Part shown: one piece after another, positions 44,969 to 57,600 of the stretch
Position numbering within the stretch: the stretch's first letter is position 1
Layout of the letters: every line of letters starts with the position of its first letter
Source: Atrichornis clamosus
Taxonomy: Eukaryota > Chordata > Aves > Passeriformes > Menuridae
DNA: 64,000 nt
Direction: 5' to 3'
Assembly: GCA_013400975.1 (NCBI GenBank)
Contig: WBMZ01002701.1
Location: 62,001 to 126,000, forward strand
Position numbers and translations under genes: made by a program
Notes under the pieces: generated by a model
The model's database searches: none
Seen by the model: only the letters and a program-made list of their open reading frames with translations
What the model was told of the DNA's origin: nothing

Positions 44969-46511
44969 CTGAAATCAAAATATTTCCATTAAGAACCACC
45001 AGAGAGGCTGTCCTAGCCCTTCCTAGCACAGCACAATGTATTTAACTTTGCCTCTCTCAGGCCTACAAATATTTGTATGAGCTCCCACTCCTACTTTGCA
45101 ATTTTGGGGCTATGATTCTACTGAGAATGGGATAAAAAAATGAGGCCAGTATCTGAGCAAGGAGTTGTTCGTGGCTGTTCTCTGCAAAAGCTTTTGATCT
45201 CCAGGAATTGTTCATACATGAGACACACGGACAACAAACTCCACGTGCCAGCAGGCAAATAAACCTCACAGGCACCTGGTGAACTGCTAAGGTACAGCAC
45301 TGAACAACGTAAGGGCTGAGGTAGATTCCATGGTTTGGTTTGGGTTTTTTTACATTTCAGAAGAATTCTTTGGAAAGATGAGGACACTGCCTTCTCTTAA
45401 GAGTTTTAGAGAGGAAGGGTTTTACTTACTCTATAATAATTTAAATTTATGTGAACTGTTCTGGGCCACACAAGCTTAAATCTAGAACTGGAGAATTAAT
45501 TCTTATGTGTTCAAAGAATGTAATCTGGACAATACAAACAACAGTTCAAGTAAGGAACCCAAGTTTAATATTTCTTCTCATATATAATATGATTTTACAA
45601 GTTCTCCCAAGCTGGATTCAACTATTGATATGTTTAGAAGTATGTATTTTCCAAACAAAATATAGGCAACATACAGCTATTATGCAGTCCTTCCTCTACC
45701 ACATTCCCAGAAGCTTCTTTTGAATATTAATGAACTTTAGATCATTGATCAGATATTTTTGCTAACATTTATATTAACATGGCATTTAATTTACTTGCTT
45801 TTAAAGGATTTTTTGGTACCTCAATACCAATTGTGAACAGGATACACTATTAGGACAGTATTGGCCATTAGCCATAAATCTGCTGTTAACAGCCAGGCAA
45901 TTTCTTGCAAAAGGCCCATTTTAATCGTTCTTCTTAAACAGCAGAAAAAAATTCAACTTATAGATGTGTCTGAAAATAAACCTGCTGCATCAGACACACA
46001 ACACACCGAATCATCTGTCTGGCAAATGCCAAATTTGCTATTTCAGAGGACACTGGTGCAAGCTGAGCAGAGGGCAGGTGTGTGCAGCTGAGGCAGCACA
46101 GGTCACCTCCCACACGTGAAACTGTGTTTGTACAACCCGGTAAGAAACCCTTCTTCTTTCACTGCTGGAGAGCACAGCAAGTGCACAGCCAGCCAGGGCT
46201 CGTGGAAGGCCGGGAGAAAGCTCCCCCAGGAGTGAGCAGCCTCTTGCTGGTGCCACCCAGCAGCACAAGTCCTTGCTCATGAGAAAGGCTAATTACAGAT
46301 GCAAGTCTGCCTGGCAATTCTTCACTGAACACAGTGCCTGCCACTGGCAATTCAGCTGTGGGGTAAAATGCAGTCATCTCTTAATTTAGCTACACTAGGA
46401 TTTCCCCCTCTGATTTCCTGGCAGAACTCAGAGGAATTATGAGAAGGTTCAAAAGACAGAACGCCAGGGGTTCTCCAAGTGATTAATTTCCTGACTACTC
46501 TCAACCATATT

Positions 46512-46528
46512 TCACAGAATCACAGAAT
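46512..46528 (-). repeat. Possible CR1 3'-terminal octamer repeat
   Basis: TCACAGAATCACAGAAT, two copies of the 8-base unit that ends avian CR1 elements (complement of ATTCTGTGATTCTGTGA). Little CR1 body can be followed beyond it, so it is either a very short insertion or chance. Confidence 0.4.
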
Positions 46529-49500
46529 TCTTTTGGATCAGCTGCCTTTTAGTGTTTTAAATTATCTAAACTATTCACTAATCATCATGTGGATAGAGAA
46601 AAGCACCAGCTGAACCTAGGGATGGCCTGTCAGATACAAGAGTATTCAGAAAGTGGCCGCAACCTTTGGTGCCAGCAAAATAAAGCATTTTTTCCCTCAC
46701 AAATGCTGCCTCTGCACTGAACACTCGAGGCAGAGTCTGGTCCTGCTTTTATGTTTCAAGAACTTAACACCACAAACTACCAGTAATTTTTTTTTTCCCA
46801 GGGCTTTGCTGTGCTTTTTTGAACAGATTATTAAAGCAATAGCAGAAGACATTACTGCTACTTCCTTTACTTGTTACACAGATGTAGAAAACACGCAGAA
46901 TTTGGAGAGAGATGTGCCCTCCTTCACGTTAGGAAAAAAGAGGAGCAGTGTAACCACAGGCACAGCACAGGCTGGTGCCAATGTGAGCAGGAGGAGAAGG
47001 AACTGTACTTAATACAGCTCCGCTGGCCAAAACCATGGCTTCAAGTGATAATGCAGAAATTCAATGAAAGCAAAAACAGGAGGACAACAAAAGATGCACA
47101 AAACTCTCAAAATATCTGAAAGTAGCAATGGCAACTGATAGTGAATATCTGTGGCAGAAGAACAGCAAACTGGTCATCTCAGCAAAAATTATATAGCAAA
47201 AGGAAACCACAGTTAAGTAAGAATCTGCTGTGTGTGAGAACAAAACCTCCTTCTCTTGTTCTAGTCTTTCACAGGCACTTGCTGGGAGCCAAGGGACCCT
47301 GTACTTGGGGCACCCACTCGTGCATTACTGCAGTGCCCCTCTCCCCTGGGTGTCCTCCTCCCTGCAGAGACCTGAGGAAGGGCTGAGGGACCCCCCAGCC
47401 CCCTTCCCGTGCCAAATACACAGATGCTTTCCCGACTGCCAGCTCTGCATGGAAACACTCCTCCCTTTGGCATCCCAGCTCAGGTTCCCTCCCGGCAGAG
47501 CCGACCCGACCCGCTCCGTGTCTGACACAGCCCATTAAGGCAGGAATTTATAGCTGCCAGCTGGGGGCTTCTACAGTTTCACGTACTAGACAAGAACCTC
47601 TTGTCAGATGAGTAACTGGGTGAAAATGGTGGTGTCTTTCACCACAACTCTTCACGCTCGTGAATGCAGAGAACTGGGGTTGCTGTGGCTGTCGTGAAAA
47701 TGCACAAGGAACGACTGTAAATAAACCACAGCGACCGCTCCATCCCCAGGCACTGAACACTCTGCCCGGTGGCACTTTCATCTCCCCTCCTACTGCTATT
47801 GAAAGCCCGTCCAAACTGAGCCCTGGCCACGCATGTACCAGGAAATGAAGGAACACAGCCACACACGCTGGGAGTGTCCTTTAGAGGGTACATTGACACG
47901 GACCCTTTCAAACCAGCCTTCTGCCCTCCAACAGGCAAAAAGAAAAGGTGCGTTCACACCTGTATGATTCTAAAAGCATTTTACACTATCTGTTCGTGAG
48001 AATCTGAGAGTCCAGATTTCTCTGACTGCAAAGTGACATCCCCAGGTTCCTCAAGAGCTGCCCACCACCCTGAGTGGAGCTGGGCTCCTGCAGCCCCTGT
48101 GGCACATACCCACACTGGCCCTGCCCGCAGCCCCGTGGCAGCTGCAGCCCTGAGCTTCTCCACTGCCCGATCTCTGGAGCGCTTTGGGGAGTTAAGCTCA
48201 TCCAACAATCATTTCAAGCTGCCTGTAATGACGGAGTGCAGCCCTGCCTGTGTGGGTTTATCACCCCTTCGCAAATCCTTCACAGTTTATAAAGGCTGCT
48301 TTCATTGACCAAGGTCCTGCTCACGCCAGGGTGGGTGTTCAAGGGTAACAATGTGAGGATTCAAGACTTCAGTCAGCTCACATTTGTAGCCAGAGGTCGC
48401 CTGACACGTGTGTATATAAAAAAGATTGTATTACCCAAGTTCTTATTATTTTACTCCAAAGACGAGCATGAATTTATTGCTCTGGTGTCTCACATTTCTC
48501 TTATCGACCATAGAAAATGTTTTTGCAGACAAAATTAGGAAATACTGAACTTCTAGCCAAAGTCTGTGTTATTTATCACTTGATAAACATGTCAGGCACT
48601 TCAAACTAAGATGAAATTTCATGCTAACTCTATTACTACATGCAAAAAACCCTAAAGAGGCCAAAATAAATAATCAAGCCCACATATTACTGCTGGGCAA
48701 TGAAATAAAAATCACTTTCTGGCACTTACTTTTCTTTAATCAATTATTTTTTTCCCATATGAATTTAGTAATGGTGAAACACCTTTGATGGCCATAATCC
48801 TGGAGATACACAACTTTCTGCTTGTTCACAAAGTTGGTGGCGTTAGCACAAGTTTCCCTGGCTTTCTGTGCACAGAAATTACTCACTCCCAATGTTTATT
48901 CAGCCCTTAAAAACAGCAGCATTAATTCAGACTCAAGGACTACAGCAGGGTTTGTGTCTCCATCTCACCCTGGCTCTTCCTCCTTTGAGGGGAAGAAATC
49001 ATAGGGGGCATCTGGAGGTCTGCATTTCTCACTCCTAATGAAAATAAACATTTTCACACGTGGGCTAAAAGGCCCAGACTCTACATACAGATTCCCACGC
49101 ACGCTTTGGGTTCTCAACTAGAAAAAGGAGGTTTCACCAAGCATGATTTTTAGTTTGAAGTTTCCTCGTCAATGCCATTTACCTTGGTTACTTACGCTGC
49201 TGTAAATCTGCTTTTCTCTTGTTTTACAGCCTTTTTGTCTTGTTTTTGCAAGTGCCATGAATTTGTAATACTCTGAAAACAGGTCAGTGGTAGATCAGAA
49301 ACTCTTAATCCCTGGATAAAGATTATTTTAAGATCCCTCTATTGCCATATATGAGCAGTATGTTATCAGGGCTTTTGTTTGGTTGTTGTTTTTATAATTG
49401 CACCAACATGCACAAATTAACCTTTCAGGATGGTCAAAGGTGAGATGAATAATTCATAACATCTAATAGTTCCAGGTTAAAGCTTCACTGCTGTCCCTGA

Positions 49501-51395
49501 GATCCTGTCTACAACCACCTGCTTTCCAGGACTGCTTTGATCAGTTTCCATCTCTAAATTTTCTTCCTCACCTAATCCAGTGCTCTCTGTGTGTCTCACC
49601 CAGGGATATTAACTTGCATTTTATCACCAGATCAACAGTGTATCTGTTAATCCAGTCGATAAAGGAGACAAACATCTTCCTAACTATGTTTGTCCTGTAT
49701 CTTTCTTACAATTTTTAAATACCAGTAGCTGTAGCGCTTAAGCTCCATGAGGTTGCTGCCTAATTAATTAATGCAAATATAAGAGTTCCATTTGCATTTC
49801 CCCACTTGTTCCCACAGCTTTTTTAAAATCCCAAACGTCCTGCATGGAACAGGCCATCTGAAGGCAGCTGCCCTGGCTCACACACAGCAGCCCCAGCAGC
49901 CCCACGCCACCACTGCCCCTTGCAGCACTCATCACCCCCACACACAGCTCAGCCTTGCTGCTCCCCAGTTTTCTCACCTCTAAGGTGAGCTGCTTAGCAG
50001 GGAGCCTGAATAATTCACCTAAATACAAACAACCTCAGTTTATAAATGTAAAGTCAGGAGGTGAGAAAAAAAATATTGTGCTCTTGGGGTTTTTTTTGAA
50101 AAATCCTTGCTGAATTTGATGAGATTTTCTCTTCTCACCGCTTTATTACTCATAAGGAACTTGCTGGGATGATGGTCCAGGGACCTGTTCTGTGAATGTC
50201 GTTCTGATCAGAGTGAAAAAACTCAAACTCCATCCATATGTGAATACACATTCTGAAATAATATCCTCCCCCAAGACACATTAATATAAAACCACGTGCC
50301 ATTATAATGTGCATTATACGACAACTACAGCTTACTTCAATAATCCTTAGAATGTTACAAGCAGCCTGCCAACTATAAAAGCCTTTTTCTGCCATACAGG
50401 AGAGAACAGTTAATTTATAAAGGTGAATAGCAGTTGCTATAAAACATCATGTAATGAAGTTGTTACCCAATCTTTTATATTTCTGCTTCCAGGTAGGCAG
50501 TATGAATAACTGCAACAGCTGAACACTTAATGCTAGGAACTTCTTCTGAAAGAAAAACCCCCTCCTCTCCCCTCTCCCATTTGGACAGAACACCTGAGAC
50601 AGCCAGATCAGATACATGAGCACACACACAGATCCCACCATGGTGCTCTTAAAGAAAGATTACAAAGAATCCTGGCACTGTAGGAACTGGACACTAAATA
50701 TGTTAGATAATTAACGTAACAACAGACTAAGGAACAGTTTGCACCAGAGGAGAGGAACCTGCGGAATCCACATGGTGTTTCTCCAGCTGCTGACTCCAGT
50801 TAAGAAGCAACACCCATTTTGAGTCATGGATCACACTTCAGAGGGAGGTGTTTTTTTGGTGAAAGCCACAGTGGTTCTGCAGATGGCATGGCCTCACTCA
50901 CACTATAACCAAAACTGTAAAGTTGTCCTGTGCATTCTTCACAATTGTTTCACTGAAATTACTGGGAAATAAATGTACCTGAAGAGTTGAAAAAGAGCAG
51001 CAACCATGAAAGAAAGTGACTCCTGACTGCCGACTCTTAAAATATCATTTGTCCCCTGAGATCAGCTTTGCTACCAAAAATAGGGCTGGGGCAGAGGGAG
51101 AGAAGGTACAAACTAAATGTATCCTGCCTGCTGCTTTCCTAGACAGTGACATGGACTGTGAGAAAAGGACTTTGTTTTCCAGCTTCATCCCCGTGCTGTC
51201 ACACAAACCCAAAAAGGCTACCAACCTTCTGCCAAGACAAACAGTTGGCAGTGCCCTTGCAGCTTGGCCAGAGCAAAGCCAGCCTCACCTGGCAGATGGA
51301 AATCACCTGCAGCTCTGCAGAGTCACCTGCTCTGAAATTTGATTAACCATCAAGGCAAACCTAAATACAAAAGATTAGCAAGAAAGAGTTTACTG

Positions 51396-51423
51396 AAAAA
51401 GCAGTAATTAAAAAGCAGTAATT
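51396..51423. repeat. Perfect 14-bp tandem duplication
   Basis: AAAAAGCAGTAATT twice in a row, identical; a recent slippage-type duplication in RNF11 intron 1. Confidence 0.85.
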
Positions 51424-54400
51424 AATCCCTGGAAGCACAATCTCCTGACACAGCCAGTTTTCACATTTCCAGGCTGCACAGCAGGTTTCTCTGACTCAAG
51501 GGCGTCAACCTTGGGTACGGTTCCACTTGCTGATTTCTTGTTCACCAGCTTTGTGTCAGTTTTAGGATGTCCTTGTTCCTTTCTCCAGAGATCCCATCAA
51601 ACATCAGGGTATGAATTCCTTCAGGAAAGTGGCTAACTTCTACACCAACATGTCCCAGACCACTAAACTGCTCACCAGAGAACTGACTCCATCCTTCCAG
51701 ACTCCTTATTAGGAGTGAGCCTCACTAAGAGCTCAACTTACACCATCAGGCCACAAATTCTGAGAGATAACAAAGCCCTCTTATTACAGCTCCTAGCATG
51801 TTCATTTTAATAGGCTTTTTTTGTATTGAGAAGGAAAAGATACAGAAACAATTTATAAAAATTATGCTTTTCTGTCAGGCTGCTGCAGTGAGAAAAGCCA
51901 GGAAAGAACAGTTGCACCTAAACATTAAATTAAGGACACTCAGGCACAAAATGCAGCCTCCTGAGACTGGTACACCCCAAGGACTGCAAAGCAAAGCAGC
52001 TGGGTAGGGAGAAAATCTCACAGAAGGAGTCAGCAATCACTTCTGCAGCTGTGGTGGAAGAACAGCACGTGTACGTGGATCACCCTACCCCATAAGCAAC
52101 CACAACATCCATGTTACTGCTACATGTTCCCTCCCACTTAGGCCAAGTGGTTCTTTGCAGAAACCCCTTCTGAGGCCTGACAAGAGCAGACAGTTATTTC
52201 AGTGCTGTGGCTGCACTGAACGCAGCACTTATGGCTCAAGCAAGATGGCTGCTGGAAAACTGAGAAGTAGATTTAACAACAAATAAAAACCTGAAGTTTT
52301 GGGGAAAAGAAGATGGTCCTGACGTGGAAAAGGCTGAAAATAAGTATCTCAGACTGTTTCCTCTGCCAAAAGGTAGAGTAAACCTATTGTGTGCCATCCA
52401 CTTATGGCTGTGGAACTGCTGGGTAGCAGGAAGCAAAAATAAAAAAGAACACCCCAAACAAACGAACTGAGTTAACATGTTTTTTGGAGGCTGCATTCAA
52501 GCACAAGAGACAGGGGAAGCTATGATGGAAAAGCTGACAGAACACTAACAGTCCACACAGAAATCAGGGAATAATTTCACACTTCCTTCAAACACATGTT
52601 TGCTTTCTGGAAAGGGTAAATACCAGTCAGTACAACTTGTTTACAGTATAAATCGAAGGGATAACAGCTAGAAAATGGTAGTATTGATCATGCTGGGGAA
52701 CACACGAAGTCTGCACACTGGCTATGCCAGGCCCTGTCTGCAGCAGCAAACAGCTTTGCTCACAGTCTGCCCTGCTCCCTGATGTCAGACATGTGGGATC
52801 TGTCCCGGACACCGTTCCTGTGCACACCCCAAACCACCCCGAGGCTCTGACTCACCTCTGGGTTCAGCACACAAAAAAGCTCACACGTGCTTCTGCTGCC
52901 CGAGACATGAGCTTGGCCCAAATCTACCACTCCAAAGCTCCCAAAGCATTGCATCACTCTGACAAGTGTGTGCAAATCCTCTATATGAAGGGCTGCATAT
53001 GGATCACTGGACAGGTACTCCCCATGAAGAGTACAGGGATAGAGGTGACTTCAGGTGGGCAATGTAAGGCACCAAGAGTGAACAGCAGTGCACGCTGTGC
53101 CCTGAACTGCTACTGAACCCACAGACCCAGCACAGCTGAGTAAGCACACGCAGTCCCTGATTATGCTGCCATTTCAGGGAATTTGGGGATTAGGGCACAG
53201 TTGACTCCAGCTGGTCAAAAACACCACTGCCTCTGGACTGTGGGTCCTGCCACTTCCCTTGCACTGGCTCCAAGGACACTGCTCCAACTGACTCTTCCCC
53301 CCATGAAAAGCAAACAATCCACTGTGATCGCTACAGCTGCTGGAAAAGTTGGGGACAAGAGGAAAACGGCAGGAGTGCCCCAGGTGGGACTTCAGCCAAT
53401 TGTGAAAACCTAACTCCAAACACTTTAAAAAATAGCAAGAGTGATAAAATGTATCTTTTGGCAAGAATTAGGTCAGCTTGATGGCAAGTCTAAGAACAAA
53501 ACAGCCCTTCTGAGTACTCCAGGAACAACATAGCAAAATTACAAAAATCAGCTCTAATTAGCAAAGAGGACAGACTGGGGCCAAGGGGCCCAGGAAAACG
53601 CACATAAGCTGAAGGCACGAACAATCAATCCAGCAGGGGAGGACTGCTGAGGTGTAAACACAGGCTGTACTTCAGTGTGTAAATAGACATGTGTATGTGT
53701 ATATTTAAGTGTGCGAGTTTGAACTAATGAGAACTTATTAACACATAGCAGAGAAACATTATGCAGAACTAGGAAAGTATTTTAGAAAAAGAGTGAGTAG
53801 GATATCAAAGGATCAGTGAAATCAAGTGACAAATGATCTCATCTCTAGGCTATTACTGTTCAACACATGACGAGCACCCTCCTTGGGCAAAGAGGGCTCT
53901 CCAGAACAGTTTAACAGCTTTGCCTAAAGCTCCTTTCTACAGACATCCAAAAGCATCCTCTCGAGGAGCGCAGGTCCTCCTACATTAAAAACAGTCTGTT
54001 TCTAAAACAGGACTTAGACACAACAGTCCCAGCTAGACTGAGAACAACATCACCCTTATGTAAGGTCTTCTGTGAGGTGTCAATTCAGCTTCAGACGAGA
54101 GGTAACACAGGTAACAAAAACAAACAGGCACAGCAGCAGCAGCTACCTCAGATCATCCACCCCTCATGCACGATCCTACACGATGCCACAAACTACTTCT
54201 TTGCAGCTACTCGGTTGTAAGAAAACACCAAAAAGGAGGTTTGAAAGAGGACACAGTTGTTCTTTTTATAGAGATACAGAGTGTTACCCAACCAAAACAC
54301 AAAAGAAGCAACATAGGGGAGGGCTTCTGCAAACCTCGACAGAGACCTTCCCCTTACGAGGGCCAAGCTGCATCACCCTGGGAAGGGAGGCCAGCAATAG

Positions 54401-54431
54401 GCTCCCCCCAGCAAGGTAAGCCAAGCAGAAA

Positions 54432-54601
54432 CCTGATGAACATTTTTTCCATCAGGACTTGCAGCAAACAGGGACTCTGCAGAGCAGGACTCAGACACTG
54501 CAAACCCCTGCCACACCTGATGGAAGAATTTTCCATCAGGCCTCACAGCCCACAGGGACTCAGGAGAGCAGGACTCTCACACAGTGCAAAGCTCTGCCAC
54601 A
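54432..54601. repeat. 84-bp tandem duplication with hairpin heads
   Basis: Two diverged units, 54432-54515 and 54516-54601. Each starts with an inverted repeat; in the second it is a perfect 10-bp stem (CCTGATGGAA / TTCCATCAGG, 5-base loop, 54516-54540), in the first only the outer 7 bp pair. Shared blocks include CAGGGACTC, AGAGCAGGACTC and CTCTGCCACA/CCCTGCCACA. The 84-base period keeps the + strand frame open. I do not recognise the sequence as a named repeat. Confidence 0.85.
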
Positions 54602-57600
54602 GCACAGGGAAAAGAGAGGAAACAGATTGCTCTCCTAAGGATAAAGGACTCGGGGGAGAAAAGGGGCAGCAGTCCACATGCTACTGCAGCAGAGCTTCAA
54701 AAACCACACTGGGCTGGTGATGAGCTGGGTTTGTGTAACCACAGAGAAGGAAACCCTGCAGCAGAGACACTGCTGGTGTGGGGCACCTGCTGTGAGACTG
54801 TGTCAGTGAGGCAGCCCATGACAGCAGGGTTTGTTCCAACACTCAAGAATCTGTGCTATACTTCACTGGATCATAACTTTGTACTCCATTTGAAATATTT
54901 TAATTGCCTTTTTAACAAAGCAATTACAAATGCTTGCTCAAGCAGAAAGCTGCCACACCTTGGCAGTTTGATGGTACACTCAGCTCCACAGGCCTTTTTA
55001 TTTTCTTACTGGCATCTGGATTTCTAACACAGAGTGGATACCCCTGAGACCCAGGTGCGTGATGAAGCCTCAGCCCAAGCAGTGCAGCAGGGCACTGTGC
55101 AGGGGCAGCCAGGAGGTTTCCTGAGGCCAGTTAAAGGGTACATCAATGCTGCATTTTGCCACAGTTTTTTAAGCATGTTTCTGCATTAGCCTGCTAGAAA
55201 GGCACAGAGGGTGAAGTCTCACACCCCTGCCATGCACTGGGGCACCCCAAACACTGTCCAAGTCTGTGTGCCACTGTCCCTGGTGTCACTGTGAGGGTGA
55301 GGGTGTCCCTACCATCCAGCCAGCCAGCAGTTCCTCCCTTCCACCAGATCCTGGGAAACTGACTGGGGTTTTCTTTCCCATTTTGAATCTGGAACAGGGG
55401 TTTGAATCGGGGGTGCCAGCAGCACCCTGAGCTGCTGGGCTGTGCACAAGAGATTTTGGCCCAGCCAAGGGCGCTCCATTGTGCAGACACTGACAACCTC
55501 TCTCAGGCACCCACTCGCTGCCATCTCCCACTTCAGGGACAGCAAACATACATAAAAAATGTGATCTGACTGTTTAGCGTCATTTGATAATAACATTAAT
55601 TATTTCAACTCTGAGTTAATAAGCAGCAGCTGTAAATAGCCAGAGGCACTGAATCAGGCTATCAGCTCATCTCAGCCAGGCATTTATTAATCTTAAAGGA
55701 ATGTCCCAGGCATTAAATGATTATTTCTAAATCTGTTGGTTTGTTGGGGCTTTTTTTAAAGCAGTTCTCTATTTATAAGCAAGGAATGACTGCATGAGTA
55801 TCAAGGCACACTAAAGCTTGAGGGAGCTCCACTTCTCGATGCAGTATTAGCAGTGAACACAAGGGCAATGTTTCTATTTTTTCCAGCTAAGTCTTGTCCT
55901 CGCAAGCAGTGACTCTGCGTTTTCAGACTGTGCCTCGCAGGGCACAAATCCAAGTGTGATCTCATGCAACTGTCAAACCTCTTCTAACAGAAAAAAGGCC
56001 TGTGCCAAGAACAGGTAGAGAAATCATAAATAGCTCTCTCAGGAGTTGGTTATACAAGCAAAGTATTTCCAGAACACGTTTTTTTCCTACTATTTTAAAG
56101 TTTTAAATGCACAGAAACAGTTCAATGAGCACCTGGTCATCCCTTTAATGTCTCACCAGACAACACAGGTTCATTTCACTGCTATGTATGAAACACGCAG
56201 CCAGATGCTGGTACAAGTAGGACAAGCCACAAACGTTCAGCTTCACAGATTAATAAGGTATAACATCCACCACTAATTCTACATGCAAACACCTGGCTCA
56301 TCAGCCCTTTAAATCGATGGTGTGGTGGAGTTTTTTTATACTCATCCTTGGATCTTGTCCGTGCTAGTTTCACACCAAAAATACTCGTGTTCATTTCAGC
56401 ATGGGTGCTGTTGGAGTAGGAGGTTTGAAGGGGGAACCGAAGCAGGACTGAGGCTCTGCAAGGGTGAGGGCAGAGATGGGGAGCACAGAGCCTGACCCAG
56501 CCTCTGCAGCTCCCATTTCACCTTGTTCAGCTTCAGTGGGATGAAGGAAAACCTCTATTTCGTCAGGCCATTCCCCTGCTTACACCTGCTCTCATGTTTA
56601 CACTGAAACTGGCTTTCTGAAGGAAAACTTGAAGTTTCCACAATGGATTCATCCTGCTGACTGCATGGATCAGTAAGATCTACAATGTCCCCACTACTGC
56701 CCCAGTAGCACATTTGGTAAGGATTTTAAACACTACCAGGGACATGGCACTTGAGCACCTACTTAAGTACTTGCCTGAATTATGGCTCAGGCTGCCACAA
56801 AATCTCAGAAGAACAGAAAGCTGTTTGAGAGGAGGGACATGAAAACAGAGAGGTCATTTTTCTGAATATGGACTGACTAGTTGTAAGACAAAGCCTCATT
56901 TCACCCCAACACACCCGCAAGAGAGCAGCTGCAAAGCCTGGAGATCTCCAGCCTCAGCTCATCCATACGCAGTGATCCATCTTTCATGTTGCGTGAGGAA
57001 CACCAGAAACCCTGAACACGAAATCCAGTGATACACAGGATGCAGTTTTACAGCTGGAGTTGAGAAAAATCACATGGAAATACAAAGTTTACCTGTGCAA
57101 ATTTAAAAGAAAGAACAAACTTACCAAGAACATCACCCCTGACTTTCAAATACTATGATTTACATGCAAGGACACAGCTCAGGTCCTGCACTGAAGCACA
57201 ACTCCACTGTAGGTGAGGTATGTGCTACTTTCAGTGCCCCTCTGAGTCAGAAATGAGAGCCTAATGTTATTAACATTATGCTCCCAACACTCTGTCAGGC
57301 TTTATGAAGATATAAAGAAACACTTGTACTTACAGTACTCTCCTGCATTAATGTTTAGGGTGGATTAACCATGTCCTGCTGCAACCTACACAATCACTAA
57401 AATAAGTTTTGTCAGTTTATACACACACAGACAAACTGCAGTCACGACAAAATGCCAGAATGGAGTAACACTGAGCTTTGAGGCAGTAAATCTGGAGGTA
57501 AAAAAAATTACACACAGCCCCAGCAAAACAGCTATCAAGAAAACCTGAGAGTTCTTTACATTTGATTTATGACACTTAGTCTAGACATCTAATCTTGTTA

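Noticed and set aside
44498..44992. 164-codon + strand ORF opposite RNF11 exon 2
   Set aside because: It is the antisense shadow of the conserved RNF11 exon 2 plus a CR1 tail and intron; no protein family resemblance.
47340..48190. GC-rich patches as a possible RNF11 promoter/first exon
   Set aside because: No MGNCLKSP-type coding start, no PPxY-coding sequence and no donor in the right phase on the - strand; CpG density is not island-like.
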